17,802 bases of DNA from CAYTET01 sp964436975 (GCA_964436975.1 CAYTET010000045.1:1-17802); one strand, 5' to 3'. Positions 6,065 to 14,034 are shown, counted from the first letter of the stretch. Numbers and translations: made by a program. Notes: generated from the sequence alone by a model not told the origin.

Positions 6065-7236
6065 ACCTGGCCGGACAGATAAGCGACCGGACCAACGCCA
6101 TCCGGCCCAGCGGCATCCGCCGCTTTTTTGACTTGGCGGCCCAAAAGAAAAATGTTGTTTCCTTAGGCGTCGGCGAGCCGGACTTTATTACACCCTGGCA
6201 TATCCGGGAAGCGGGCATCTATACCCTGCAGAAGGGCAAAACCTTTTATACGGATAACCGCGGTCTGTGGGATCTGCGGCAGGCCATCAGCGCCTATCAG
6301 CAGCGCCGTTTTAATCTGAACTATGATCCGGCCAGCCAGATTCTGGTAACAACCGGCGGCTCGGAGGCTATTGATTTAGCCATGCGGGGGCTGCTCAATC
6401 CGGGCGATGAGGTCATCATGCCAACACCTTCTTATGTGGCTTATGATCCCTGCATTACCATGGCCGGCGGGGTGCCGGTGATTATTGAAATGAGCCAGGC
6501 CAAGCAGTTTAAGCTGCTGAAAGAGGATTTGGAGAAGGCCATAACCCCCAGGTCCAAAGTGCTGCTGCTGAATTTTCCCTCCAATCCGACCGGCGGAGTC
6601 ATGACCTATCAGGACTGGGCGCCTCTGGTGCCGGTTATCAAGGCGCATGACCTGATTGTGGTAGTTGATGAAATATATGCCGAACTGACTTATACCGGCC
6701 AGCGGCATGTTTCTCCGGCTAACTTTGAAGCCATCAAGGATCAGGTCATCATCATCAACGGCTTTTCCAAGGCCTATTCCATGACCGGCTACCGGCTGGG
6801 CTATATTATGGCCGATCAGGTCTTTATCGAAGCTTTTCTGAAAATCCACCAGTATGTCTGCATGTGTGCTTCCACTATTTCCCAGTTTGCCGGCATTGAA
6901 GCGGCCAACAACGGTGACAAGGAAGCTGAAAGCATGCGGGATTCGTTTATGATGCGGCGCAATTATCTGGTTAAAACCCTTAATGAGATCGGCCTGCCGA
7001 CGCCGCAGCCAGCCGGGGCCTTTTATGTCTTTCCCGATATTTCCGCCAGCGGCCTGTCGTCGCTGCAATTCTGCCAGAAACTGCTGGACGAGCAGAATCT
7101 GGCCCTGGTTCCCGGCGACAGCTTCGGGGCGGCCGGGGAAGGATATGTGCGTATTTCCTATGCTTACAGCCTTGAGCAGCTGAAGGTGGCCATGGGCCGG
7201 CTCAGCAGTTTTCTTAGCAGCATCAGACCGTTATAA
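6061..7236 (+). CDS. PLP-dependent aminotransferase, class I/II (fold type I)
   Basis: This 391-residue enzyme has the aspartate aminotransferase fold. Visible sites are the cofactor phosphate loop GGSEAID, the SNPTGG segment with Asn175, Asp203 in VVDEIYAEL that contacts the pyridine nitrogen, Lys237 in GFSKAYSMTGYRLGY that forms the Schiff base, and Arg364 in GYVRISYA that binds the substrate carboxylate. It transfers amino groups between an amino acid and a 2-oxo acid; aspartate, alanine or aromatic substrates are all possible, and sequence reading alone does not decide. It overlaps the Lrp gene by 4 bp. Such Lrp-aminotransferase pairs recur in Bacillota, suggesting amino-acid-responsive control. 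Length and sites are complete. Confidence 0.93.
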   Translation: MNLAGQISDRTNAIRPSGIRRFFDLAAQKKNVVSLGVGEPDFITPWHIREAGIYTLQKGKTFYTDNRGLWDLRQAISAYQQRRFNLNYDPASQILVTTGGSEAIDLAMRGLLNPGDEVIMPTPSYVAYDPCITMAGGVPVIIEMSQAKQFKLLKEDLEKAITPRSKVLLLNFPSNPTGGVMTYQDWAPLVPVIKAHDLIVVVDEIYAELTYTGQRHVSPANFEAIKDQVIIINGFSKAYSMTGYRLGYIMADQVFIEAFLKIHQYVCMCASTISQFAGIEAANNGDKEAESMRDSFMMRRNYLVKTLNEIGLPTPQPAGAFYVFPDISASGLSSLQFCQKLLDEQNLALVPGDSFGAAGEGYVRISYAYSLEQLKVAMGRLSSFLSSIRPL

Positions 7237-7259
7237 AGGGGCTGGTCAGGGCGGCCGGT

Positions 7260-7289
7260 TTCACAATAAAGCGGGTATTGTGGTATACT
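7260..7289 (+). promoter_or_regulatory. Promoter of the CotH-VTC-DUF4956 operon
   Basis: TTCACA (7260-7265) lies 18 bp before TATACT (7284-7289), and TGG immediately precedes the -10, giving an extended -10. No terminator is visible between the aminotransferase stop and this promoter, so some read-through is possible. Confidence 0.7.
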
Positions 7290-7319
7290 TTCTAGGAATC
7301 AAACTAAAAAGAGAACTCC

Positions 7320-10226
7320 ATGAAAAGAACATACGTCGCTACTACTAAAAAGGACCGCCTGCTGATAATAATCATGACTGTTATTGTCATCCTTTTTGTA
7401 GTGCTGGCTTTTCTGTTTAAAGACCGCAAGGGTCTGGGCCTGAGCAAGACGGAACTGGCCGAAGCCTACAATAATGACATGACCAAGCTGGTTATTTCCG
7501 AAGTGATGACTTCCAACGGCGGTGTCTGGGTAAACGGCCAGAATGAGAAGAGCGATTATCTGGAACTGTATAACGGCACCGACAAGGCGATCAACCTTAA
7601 GGGCTATGGCCTGTCGGATGATGCCACCACGGTTAAATGGCGCTTTCCGGATTATGAACTGGCTTCCCACAGCTATCTGGTGGTCAGCCTTAACGGCATC
7701 TCCAACGGAACCATGACGGCCAATTTCAAATTGACCAGTGCCGGCGGGGAGACTATTATCCTGACTTCTGATACCGGTCATATCCTGGATGCGGTTGATA
7801 CGGTTTCGATGGAGACTAACCAGGTTATGATGCGCCAGCAGGATGGCAGCTGGGCCGTCTGCGACAGCGGCACTCCCGGCTATGAAAACTCCCAGGCCGG
7901 TCTGCAGGCTTACATCGCTTCTTTAACCGGCGATAATGACGGCCTGGTCATCAATGAGTTCTTAACCCGCAACAAGGGTGATTTTACATTAAGCGACGGC
8001 AGCCAGCCGGGCTTTATTGAAATAAAGAATACCTCTTCGCACAATATCAGTCTGGCGGAGTACCGGCTGAGTGACAGCACCGCCGTGCCTTTTAAATATG
8101 CTCTGCCCGCTGTTATTCTGGCTCCCGGCCAGATCTATGTGGTATACACCGGTTCCAATGACAGCGGCAGCTCCGCTCCTTATACCGGCTTTAACTTAAA
8201 TTCCACTCTGGGAGCAGTGGTGCTGTCGCATAACGGGGTTATAACCCAGACAGTTTCCTATGAAAACCTGACCAATGGCTATGCCCAGTACCGCACTGAC
8301 TCCGGTCTGTATCAGAACAGCGCCACGGTTTCAGCCGGCTATGAGAACAACAGCGGCGGCATTGATGCCTTCCAGCAGGAATACCAGCCGACGCCGGCCG
8401 CCCTGATCATCAGCGAGGTCATGAGCAACAACACAAAGTATCTGGCCCAAAACGGAGCCAACTACTATGACTGGATCGAGCTGTACAATAATTCCGGGGC
8501 CGATATCAATCTGGCGGACTATTATCTGACAAATGATGCGGCGGCCCTGGGCATGTACAAACTGCCGGAAGTCACCTTAAAACCCGGCGAATACTATGTC
8601 GTGATGTGCAGCGGCAATGTCCTGCTGACCAACAACAGTTATTACCATGCCAGCTTCAAGATCAGCGATCATGAAAGCCTGTATCTGACTGACGGCACCA
8701 GCATCAAAGACAGCATCTTTGCGGCGGATATCCCGCTTAATTACAGTTACTGCCGGCAGAGCGATTACGGCTGGACATACAGTTCAGCGCCTACTCCCAA
8801 AGCGGCCAACAGCGCCGGGCTGAGGACGGTTGCCAATGAGGTGGTCTTCAGCCAGAGCGGCGGCGTCTATAATGATGTACAGAATGTGACAATTACATTG
8901 CAGGGCAGCGGGACCATCTATTACACCACTGACGGAAGCAAGCCAACTTCCAAATCGCGGGTATATACTGGTCCCTTGGTTTTATCCAAGACCACGGTAA
9001 TTAAAACCGTGCAGATGATAACCGGCCAGGTCACTAGCGCGGTGACGGTTAATTCCTATATTATCAATGAAAACCACACCATGCCGGTTGTCTCGCTTTC
9101 GGCCGATCCAAGCGATTTGAGCTACGTCAACAGTCATCCCAGCAGCCGGGGGCTGGAAAGACAGGGCTATGTGGAACTGTATGAAGAAGACGGCAGTTTC
9201 TCTTTACCCTGTTCCATTGCCCTGTTTGGCGGCAATGCCCGCTATCTGACCAAGAAATCCTACGGCCTGCGCTTTGACAGCCAGTGGGGGGCCAGCGAAC
9301 TGGATTACCAGGTCTTTGACAACCGTGACTGCAGCGTTTACGATGCCCTGGTCCTGCGATCCGGCTCCACGGATTACTATGATGCCTTTATCCGGGATAT
9401 TCTGGGGACATCCCTGGTCAGTGATTCCACCAATGTTGACACCCAGGCCTACAAGACCGTTATCGTTTACATTAACGGCAGCTACTGGGGCATTTACAAC
9501 CTGCGGGAGAAGATCAACGCCCATTTTGTCATGGATCACTACAATGTATCTAAAGACTCCATCACCTTATGCCGGATTGACGGCAAGGCCCAGGCCGGCA
9601 GCTATAAGTCCTATTCCAATCTGCGGGCCTATGCGCGCAGCCATGACATGAGTGTGGCGGCCAATTACCAGTACATGGAAACCCAGATCAATATGTCTGA
9701 TCTGTGCGATTACTGGATTGCCGAGGTCTATGTGACCAACAATGACATGCTCAACTGCCGCTTTTTCAAAAGCAGCGAGTTTGACGATAACCGCTGGCAC
9801 TACATCTTTTACGATCTGGACTATGCCTGGCTTAATGAAGATGTCAACTACTATACCAAGTATCTGACCAGCAGCCGGGGACTGGGTCTGCCGGGCACAT
9901 ATGTTTATGAAAATGACATTATTAAAGCGCTGTTTTCCTCTTCGGTATTCCGCAGCCTGTTTGTTGAAAGACTGACTTACAATATGCAGAATACCTGGAA
10001 GCTGGAAAACGTGCTGGCCCGCATTGACCAGCTGCAGGCTTCCTTTGAACCGGAAATGGCGCGCAACCAGCAACGGTGGGGGCTCTCTTACAGCCACTGG
10101 GTCAGCGAGGTTGATGAATTGCGCCAATATGCCAAAGACCGCGACCGCTACCTGCGCAGCCAGACCAAATCATTCTTCGGGCTGACCGATGCCCAGATAA
10201 AAGCTATCTTTGACGGTGAGGGCTGA
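7320..10226 (+). CDS. Membrane-anchored CotH-type kinase with three lamin-tail domains
   Basis: This 968-residue protein begins with a basic segment and one membrane helix (about residues 14-33), so the N-terminus should be inside and the rest outside. Three lamin-tail (LTD) domains follow, at about 57-190, 209-345 and 361-500, with the repeated pattern LVISEVM, DYLELYN, INLKGYGLSD and a PG-Y-VV strand. Residues about 507-582 resemble the chitobiase C-terminal domain (GTIYYTTDGSKPT). Residues about 588-940 are CotH kinase-like: KKSYGLRF (Lys645/646), LVLRSGSTDYYDAFIRD, INGSYWGIYNLREKI, CDYWIAEVYVTNNDMLNCRFF and FYDLDYAWLN (831-838, probable metal site). CotH of Bacillus spores phosphorylates coat proteins. 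The substrate here is unknown. The ribosome site is weak. The VTC gene follows after 3 bp. Confidence 0.9.
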   Translation: MKRTYVATTKKDRLLIIIMTVIVILFVVLAFLFKDRKGLGLSKTELAEAYNNDMTKLVISEVMTSNGGVWVNGQNEKSDYLELYNGTDKAINLKGYGLSDDATTVKWRFPDYELASHSYLVVSLNGISNGTMTANFKLTSAGGETIILTSDTGHILDAVDTVSMETNQVMMRQQDGSWAVCDSGTPGYENSQAGLQAYIASLTGDNDGLVINEFLTRNKGDFTLSDGSQPGFIEIKNTSSHNISLAEYRLSDSTAVPFKYALPAVILAPGQIYVVYTGSNDSGSSAPYTGFNLNSTLGAVVLSHNGVITQTVSYENLTNGYAQYRTDSGLYQNSATVSAGYENNSGGIDAFQQEYQPTPAALIISEVMSNNTKYLAQNGANYYDWIELYNNSGADINLADYYLTNDAAALGMYKLPEVTLKPGEYYVVMCSGNVLLTNNSYYHASFKISDHESLYLTDGTSIKDSIFAADIPLNYSYCRQSDYGWTYSSAPTPKAANSAGLRTVANEVVFSQSGGVYNDVQNVTITLQGSGTIYYTTDGSKPTSKSRVYTGPLVLSKTTVIKTVQMITGQVTSAVTVNSYIINENHTMPVVSLSADPSDLSYVNSHPSSRGLERQGYVELYEEDGSFSLPCSIALFGGNARYLTKKSYGLRFDSQWGASELDYQVFDNRDCSVYDALVLRSGSTDYYDAFIRDILGTSLVSDSTNVDTQAYKTVIVYINGSYWGIYNLREKINAHFVMDHYNVSKDSITLCRIDGKAQAGSYKSYSNLRAYARSHDMSVAANYQYMETQINMSDLCDYWIAEVYVTNNDMLNCRFFKSSEFDDNRWHYIFYDLDYAWLNEDVNYYTKYLTSSRGLGLPGTYVYENDIIKALFSSSVFRSLFVERLTYNMQNTWKLENVLARIDQLQASFEPEMARNQQRWGLSYSHWVSEVDELRQYAKDRDRYLRSQTKSFFGLTDAQIKAIFDGEG

Positions 10227-10229
10227 GCT

Positions 10230-10919
10230 ATGCAAGAGTACCGCTACGAACTTAAATTTATTATCAGTGAAGATATCGGTGATTACCTGAAGCACCAGCT
10301 GGCCATGATCATGGATCTGGATAAGCATTCGGTTTCGGACAAGTATTCATATCACATCCGCTCGCTTTACTTTGACGATCCCTATTCCACCGCGCTTTTC
10401 GATAAGCTGGCCAGTCAGGAATACCGGCAGAAATACCGTATCCGCATGTACAACTTCAATCCGCAGCCCCTGGTGCTGGAATGCAAGCACAAGGATCTGT
10501 ACTTTACCTTTAAGGAAGGCCATCCCATCAGTATGGATACCTATCAGGCCATCATGAGCCGTGATTTTATGGCTATCAGAGATCCGGATCCGTTTCTGAA
10601 GCGCTTTACGACGGCCTGCACCAGTCAGCCGCTGATTCCGTCAACCATTGTTGATTACACCCGGCTGGCCTTTGTCTATCCGCTGTCGGATATCCGCATT
10701 ACCTTTGATCAGGATATCCGTTCGGGCCGGTATTCAACGGACATGCTGGACCAACACATTCCGACATTTGCGGCCATTGATACCGGTACGCTGGTTCTGG
10801 AAGTCAAATGCAATGAATACATTCCCGACCACATTCTCTCCATTCTCGAATCCGTGCCGCTGTGCCGGCGGGCTGTCAGCAAGTTTGCCCAGTGCCGCAT
10901 CAGGGGAGAAATCTACTGA
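10230..10919 (+). CDS. VTC-domain protein (polyphosphate polymerase-like)
   Basis: This 229-residue soluble protein consists of one VTC domain (PF09359), the tunnel fold that makes polyphosphate in eukaryotic Vtc4. Family motifs are in order: YRYELKF (4-10), RSLYFDD (44-50), KYRIRMY (69-74 region), LVLECKHK (81-88), VDYTRLAF (141-148), RITFDQDIRS (156-165) and LVLEVKCNEYIPD (188-200), with late Lys218. The alternating basic and acidic residues line the tunnel in the family and bind triphosphate and metal. There is no membrane segment or SPX domain. It starts 3 bp after the CotH-type gene, so the two are almost certainly co-transcribed. Whether it polymerises phosphate or hydrolyses triphosphate (the related CYTH/TTM function) cannot be settled by reading. 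Confidence 0.88.
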   Translation: MQEYRYELKFIISEDIGDYLKHQLAMIMDLDKHSVSDKYSYHIRSLYFDDPYSTALFDKLASQEYRQKYRIRMYNFNPQPLVLECKHKDLYFTFKEGHPISMDTYQAIMSRDFMAIRDPDPFLKRFTTACTSQPLIPSTIVDYTRLAFVYPLSDIRITFDQDIRSGRYSTDMLDQHIPTFAAIDTGTLVLEVKCNEYIPDHILSILESVPLCRRAVSKFAQCRIRGEIY

Positions 10920-10966
10920 TATTAAAGCGGCCGGGTAAACGGCAGATGAATATCGGCAGCCAGATA

Positions 10967-10975
10967 TGATAGAAT
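10967..10975 (+). promoter_or_regulatory. Possible internal extended -10 promoter before the DUF4956 gene
   Basis: TG-A-TAGAAT lies in the 112-bp gap between the VTC and DUF4956 genes, with no clear -35. A nearly identical block (ATGATAGAATAAA) precedes the lipoprotein gene near 14025. It may give the membrane protein extra expression in addition to read-through. Confidence 0.4.
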
Positions 10976-11031
10976 AAATCAGATATAAAGAATCGTGCTT
11001 ATTTGATTGCAGAAAGGCTGGGGTCTTTGCT

Positions 11032-11706
11032 ATGAATATGCTTAATTCCATTATGGATAGTCTGGTCAATCAGTTCACCGGCTATATTTCCGTGGGTGAT
11101 ATGGCGCTGTCAATGCTGGCATCGTTTCTGATTGCCCTGTTTATTGTCTTTATTTACCGGCGCACGTTTACCGGCATCGTTTATACCCGCTCCTTTGTCC
11201 TGTGCCTGATCATGCTGGCAATGGTAACTTCGCTTATCATCCGCACGGTCAATTCAAATCTGACACTGTCATTGGGCATGGTCGGAGCTTTGGGTCTGGC
11301 CCGTTTCAGAACAGCCGTCAAGGAACCGGTTGACACCGTATTCATGTTCTGGTCCATTGCGGCCGGCATCATGTGCGGAGCCGGCCTGTATATTCCGGCC
11401 ATCATCGGTTCTCTGGCACTGGGCTTGCTGTACTATATCTCCTATAGTGTCAGCATCAAGAACAAGAGCCCTTATCTGCTGGTTATCGTTTATGCCGCCG
11501 CCGCGGAAAGCCAGGTGGCAGCCTGCCTAAAGACCATCGGCAAAAAGCGCATCAAGAGCAAATCCATCAATGACCAGCAGGTTGTTGAGGTCACCTATGA
11601 GATTGAATACGGACAGGATACCGACAAACTGATGGCGGCCATCCAGGCTGTGCAGGGGGTCCGTCATGTCAATCTGATTACCTATCAGAATGATTTCGGA
11701 GTCTGA
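11032..11706 (+). CDS. DUF4956 family membrane protein
   Basis: This 224-residue protein has about four to five membrane helices (roughly 25-42, 54-72, 78-90, 103-120 and 122-141) and a cytoplasmic C-terminal domain (about 148-224) with an ACT- or ferredoxin-like pattern. The diagnostic motif SLGMVGALGLARFRTAVKEP followed by DTVFMFWSIAAGI matches DUF4956; its conserved RFR and charged residues in a short loop between helices suggest a phosphate or cation binding site. No function is established for the family. GGGG lies 8 bp before the ATG. DUF4956 genes often sit with VTC and CotH genes in Bacillota, as here, so a joint role in phosphate or polyphosphate handling at the membrane is likely but inferred. 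Confidence 0.88.
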   Translation: MNMLNSIMDSLVNQFTGYISVGDMALSMLASFLIALFIVFIYRRTFTGIVYTRSFVLCLIMLAMVTSLIIRTVNSNLTLSLGMVGALGLARFRTAVKEPVDTVFMFWSIAAGIMCGAGLYIPAIIGSLALGLLYYISYSVSIKNKSPYLLVIVYAAAAESQVAACLKTIGKKRIKSKSINDQQVVEVTYEIEYGQDTDKLMAAIQAVQGVRHVNLITYQNDFGV

Positions 11707-11761
11707 AACAAACAGTTTACTGTCGTGATTAATGACCCTTTCTGCCTCTGCTGAGGCTGGT

Positions 11762-11790
11762 TTGACACAAGGGGAAGGTTGTTATACAAT
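11762..11790 (+). promoter_or_regulatory. Promoter of tRNA-Ala(CGC)
   Basis: A consensus -35 TTGACA (11762-11767) lies 17 bp before TACAAT (11785-11790). The predicted start is only a few bases before the mature tRNA 5' end at 11803. A weak 5-bp hairpin (11744-11757) without a T-run lies just upstream. Confidence 0.85.
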
Positions 11791-11802
11791 TAATCACGCT
11801 GT

Positions 11803-11878
11803 GGGGGCGTAGCTCATCTGGAAGAGCGTATGGTTCGCATTCATAAGGTAGCCGGTTCGAGCCCGGTCGTCTCCACCA
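11803..11878 (+). tRNA. tRNA-Ala (anticodon CGC)
   Basis: The 76-base gene folds as a full cloverleaf: acceptor GGGGGCG with CGTCTCC, D stem GCTC/GAGC, anticodon stem TATGG/TCATA around TTCGCAT (anticodon CGC, reading GCG), and T stem GCCGG/CCGGT around TTCGAGC. The CCA end is encoded. Acceptor pair 3 is G-U with position 70, the alanine identity element, which agrees with the anticodon. The body is identical to the second tRNA-Ala outside the anticodon arm and the variable/T-stem junction. Confidence 0.95.
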
Positions 11879-11887
11879 TCTAGACTA

Positions 11888-11918
11888 AAACGCCCTGTTA
11901 TTTGCAGGGCGTTTATTA
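11888..11918 (+). terminator. Terminator after tRNA-Ala(CGC)
   Basis: A perfect 10-bp stem (AAACGCCCTG, 11888-11897, with CAGGGCGTTT, 11905-11914) closes a 7-base loop. The T-run is short (TTTATT), but its position 10 bp after the tRNA CCA end supports it. Confidence 0.8.
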
Positions 11919-11973
11919 TCAAATTGGCCGGCGTGAAATGATTCAAATGGCTACTGACGGAAAGAAAATGATA

Positions 11974-11979
11974 TATAAT
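11974..11979 (+). promoter_or_regulatory. Possible -10 of the HAD phosphatase gene
   Basis: TATAAT is a perfect -10, 48 bp before the gene start. The sequence 17 bp upstream (CTACTG) is a poor -35, so the assignment rests on the -10 and the preceding terminator. Confidence 0.45.
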
Positions 11980-12027
11980 TATTTACTGAAAGTATATTAA
12001 ACAGCTTTCTAGAAAACGGGTACTAAT

Positions 12028-12819
12028 ATGATTTCAATGGCTGTATTTGATGTAGATAATACCCTTTATTCCCATAAAACCTATTCGGTGCCGCCTAAAG
12101 TTGTTGAAGCTTTGGCTTTATTGCAGCGTAAAGGAGTGAAAGTAGTCATCTCAACCGGCCGGCCTAAATACCTGCTTAAAGGTGTTCTGCCTGACAGCAT
12201 CCATCCTGACTATGTAATGGCTTGCAACGGCCATGCAGTTTATGACAGCCAGGGCCGTCTGCTGAACGCTCATTATTTCAGCGTCAAGCAGATGGACTGT
12301 CTGACTGATTACTGTCTGCAGCACAACTTTATCCTATATTTCAAATTTCTTGATGCCGGCTATGCCTACTGCCGCGGCGACGAGTTTCTACAGCTTTATC
12401 ATATTGAAAGAACAGCCGGGCTTTTCTATGACTGCCCGCAGCACAACCATCACAGTGAAAGCCAGCGGGCAACCGGTGCCATGGCTACCATGCCGGCGGA
12501 ACGGGCCTGGGAATACGGCATGTCCTTTGATCCGACCGTCCGGATGGTAAATTTTGGTATAAACGGCTATGATGTCTGTCTGGCCGGGGTAGGCAAGGGA
12601 ACGGCTCTGGCTGATCTATTAGCAGAACTGCATATGAGCAAAGAGGAAGTAATCGGATTTGGCGATTCGCTTAACGATGTCGAACTGTTAAAAGCCTGCG
12701 GTAGCAAGGTTGCCATGGGCACATGTGCCCAGCAGCTTTTGTATATTTCCGACTATCAGACCACTGATATTGAGCAGGACGGCATTGTCAACGGGCTTGC
12801 CCATTTCGGCCTGCTGTAA
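12028..12819 (+). CDS. Cof-type HAD-IIB phosphatase
   Basis: This 263-residue cytosolic enzyme has all four HAD motifs: DVDNT (nucleophile Asp8 and Asp10), STGRP (Thr43), Lys190 in GVGKGTALADLL and GFGDSLNDVELL (Asp213 and Asp217 for Mg2+). Residues about 85-185 form the large C2-type cap of the Cof family, which dephosphorylates sugar phosphates, nucleotide derivatives or cofactor precursors; the true substrate is unknown. The ribosome site before ATG 12028 is weak (a GGGT at 12018-12021); a second in-frame ATG at 12037 would still retain the catalytic motif. It sits alone between two tRNA-Ala units and probably has its own promoter. Confidence 0.92.
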   Translation: MISMAVFDVDNTLYSHKTYSVPPKVVEALALLQRKGVKVVISTGRPKYLLKGVLPDSIHPDYVMACNGHAVYDSQGRLLNAHYFSVKQMDCLTDYCLQHNFILYFKFLDAGYAYCRGDEFLQLYHIERTAGLFYDCPQHNHHSESQRATGAMATMPAERAWEYGMSFDPTVRMVNFGINGYDVCLAGVGKGTALADLLAELHMSKEEVIGFGDSLNDVELLKACGSKVAMGTCAQQLLYISDYQTTDIEQDGIVNGLAHFGLL

Positions 12820-12845
12820 ATTGGCGGCTGATGAAGCAGTATTAT

Positions 12846-12875
12846 TTGACAAGAATGCATGTTTGAATGTACAAT
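12846..12875 (+). promoter_or_regulatory. Promoter of tRNA-Ala(GGC)
   Basis: TTGACA (12846-12851) lies 18 bp before TACAAT (12870-12875). The same two hexamers serve the first tRNA-Ala gene, there with a 17-bp spacer. The mature tRNA starts 13 bp after the -10. Confidence 0.85.
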
Positions 12876-12887
12876 AATCAATGTTGT

Positions 12888-12963
12888 GGGGGCGTAGCTC
12901 ATCTGGAAGAGCGTCTGCATGGCATGCAGAAGGTGACCGGTTCGAGCCCGGTCGTCTCCACCA
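12888..12963 (+). tRNA. tRNA-Ala (anticodon GGC)
   Basis: The 76-base gene folds as a full cloverleaf with the same acceptor, D arm and T loop as the first tRNA-Ala. The anticodon stem is TCTGC/GCAGA around ATGGCAT, giving anticodon GGC (reads GCC and GCU). The T stem is ACCGG/CCGGT, the G3-U70 identity pair is present, and CCA is encoded. Confidence 0.96.
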
Positions 12964-12974
12964 TCGATACTGTT

Positions 12975-13008
12975 AAAGGCCTGATGAAACTGTCGGGCCT
13001 TTTGTTTT
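12975..13008 (+). terminator. Terminator after tRNA-Ala(GGC)
   Basis: AAAGGCCTGA (12975-12984) pairs with TCGGGCCTTT (12993-13002), ten pairs with one T-G wobble, around an 8-base loop. The tail is TTTTGTTTT. Confidence 0.85.
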
Positions 13009-13016
13009 GGTGTGGA

Positions 13017-13025
13017 TGGTATAAT
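13017..13025 (+). promoter_or_regulatory. Extended -10 promoter of the nitrilase-family gene
   Basis: TG-G-TATAAT is a perfect extended -10. It begins 8 bp after the tRNA terminator tail, so the -35 region would fall inside the terminator; no good -35 is seen and none is needed for this promoter class. Confidence 0.7.
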
Positions 13026-13049
13026 GACTGAATAAGGAGGAAGACCAGA

Positions 13050-13913
13050 ATGAGAATAGCCCTACTGCAGATTATGCCGGGAGCCGATCTGAAAGAAAAT
13101 GAACAGCGCGGAATTGATGTCTGCATACAGGCCAGCCGGCAGGGCTGTGATATTGCTCTTTTTCCGGAGATGTTCAGCAATGGCTATAATGTCAGTTCGG
13201 ATGCCGCGGTGCTTAAAAGGCAGGCCATCAGTCCGGACAGTCCTTTTATCATGGCTTTCCAAAAGCTGGCCGCTGAACTGAAGATGGCCATTGGCATTAC
13301 CCTTTTGGAACAATGCCAGCCGTCACCCCGCAATACCCTGATCCTTTTTGACCGCTGTGGAAAAAAGGTTTTAACCTATGCCAAGGTGCATACCTGTGAT
13401 TTTGATGTCGAGAAGGGACTGACGGCCGGGCCCGGCTTTAAAGTCGCTGATCTTGATACTGCAGCCGGCTCCCTGTGTGTCGGAGCCATGATCTGCTATG
13501 ACCGGGAGTTTCCGGAAAGTGCGCGGATTCTGATGCTGAAAGGCGCCGAATTAATTCTGGTGCCTAATGCCTGCCCGATGGAAATCAACCGGCTGGCCCA
13601 GCTGCGCAGCCGGGCGTTTGAAAACATGACAGCTATTGCCACTTGCAACTATCCGTCCGGTCAGCCTGACTGCAATGGCAATTCCACCGTGTTTGACGGA
13701 ATGGCCTGGCTGGATGATAAGGTCAGGGACATGTGTCTGGTGCAGGGGGATGAAAAGGAGGGGCTCATTATTGCCGATATTGATATTGACCGCTTGCGCC
13801 GCTACCGCCAGGGTGAAGTAATGGGCAATGCCTACCGTCATCCTGAAAAGTATCATGAACTTATTGAAACCGCGGTAAAACCGCCGTTTATCCGGCCGGA
13901 CAAGCGAAAATAA
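13050..13913 (+). CDS. Carbon-nitrogen hydrolase (nitrilase superfamily)
   Basis: This 287-residue enzyme has the nitrilase-superfamily catalytic set: Glu40 in LFPEMF, Lys112 in YAKVH and Cys149 in GAMICYDREFPE. These hydrolyse amides by a thioester route. The NACPMEINRLAQLRSRAFENM helix and the NGNSTVFDG strand also fit the alpha-beta-beta-alpha sandwich. Possible substrates include carbamoyl compounds and omega-amides of 2-oxo acids; no neighbouring gene decides. AAGGAGG lies 9 bp before the ATG. It has an extended -10 promoter and no obvious terminator downstream. The length is normal. Confidence 0.93.
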   Translation: MRIALLQIMPGADLKENEQRGIDVCIQASRQGCDIALFPEMFSNGYNVSSDAAVLKRQAISPDSPFIMAFQKLAAELKMAIGITLLEQCQPSPRNTLILFDRCGKKVLTYAKVHTCDFDVEKGLTAGPGFKVADLDTAAGSLCVGAMICYDREFPESARILMLKGAELILVPNACPMEINRLAQLRSRAFENMTAIATCNYPSGQPDCNGNSTVFDGMAWLDDKVRDMCLVQGDEKEGLIIADIDIDRLRRYRQGEVMGNAYRHPEKYHELIETAVKPPFIRPDKRK

Positions 13914-14025
13914 GAAAATGTATCATTGTTGCAGGCTGTTATTTTTCCGGTGTCAGTGCTGCCTTCACTCCGCTGCCGCGGCGCGACTGCCTGCGGGCAT
14001 TTGATAATCGTTTACAAGATTAAAA

Positions 14026-14034
14026 TGATAGAAT
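14026..14034 (+). promoter_or_regulatory. Possible extended -10 promoter of the lipoprotein gene
   Basis: TG-A-TAGAAT, with the same flanks as the site near 10967. TTTACA (14011-14016) is too close to serve as a -35 with it. The 148-bp gap upstream also holds a GC-rich palindrome (GCCGCGGC near 13975) of unknown role. Confidence 0.4.

Noticed and set aside
7299..7781. 160-residue minus-strand frame across the start of the CotH gene, and similar frames at 9204-9539 and 9567-10127
   Set aside because: They are antisense shadows of a well-supported gene with membrane and domain features.
13965..13995. GC-rich palindromic cluster after the nitrilase gene, considered as a terminator
   Set aside because: No T-run follows and the stem is short, so termination is not supported.
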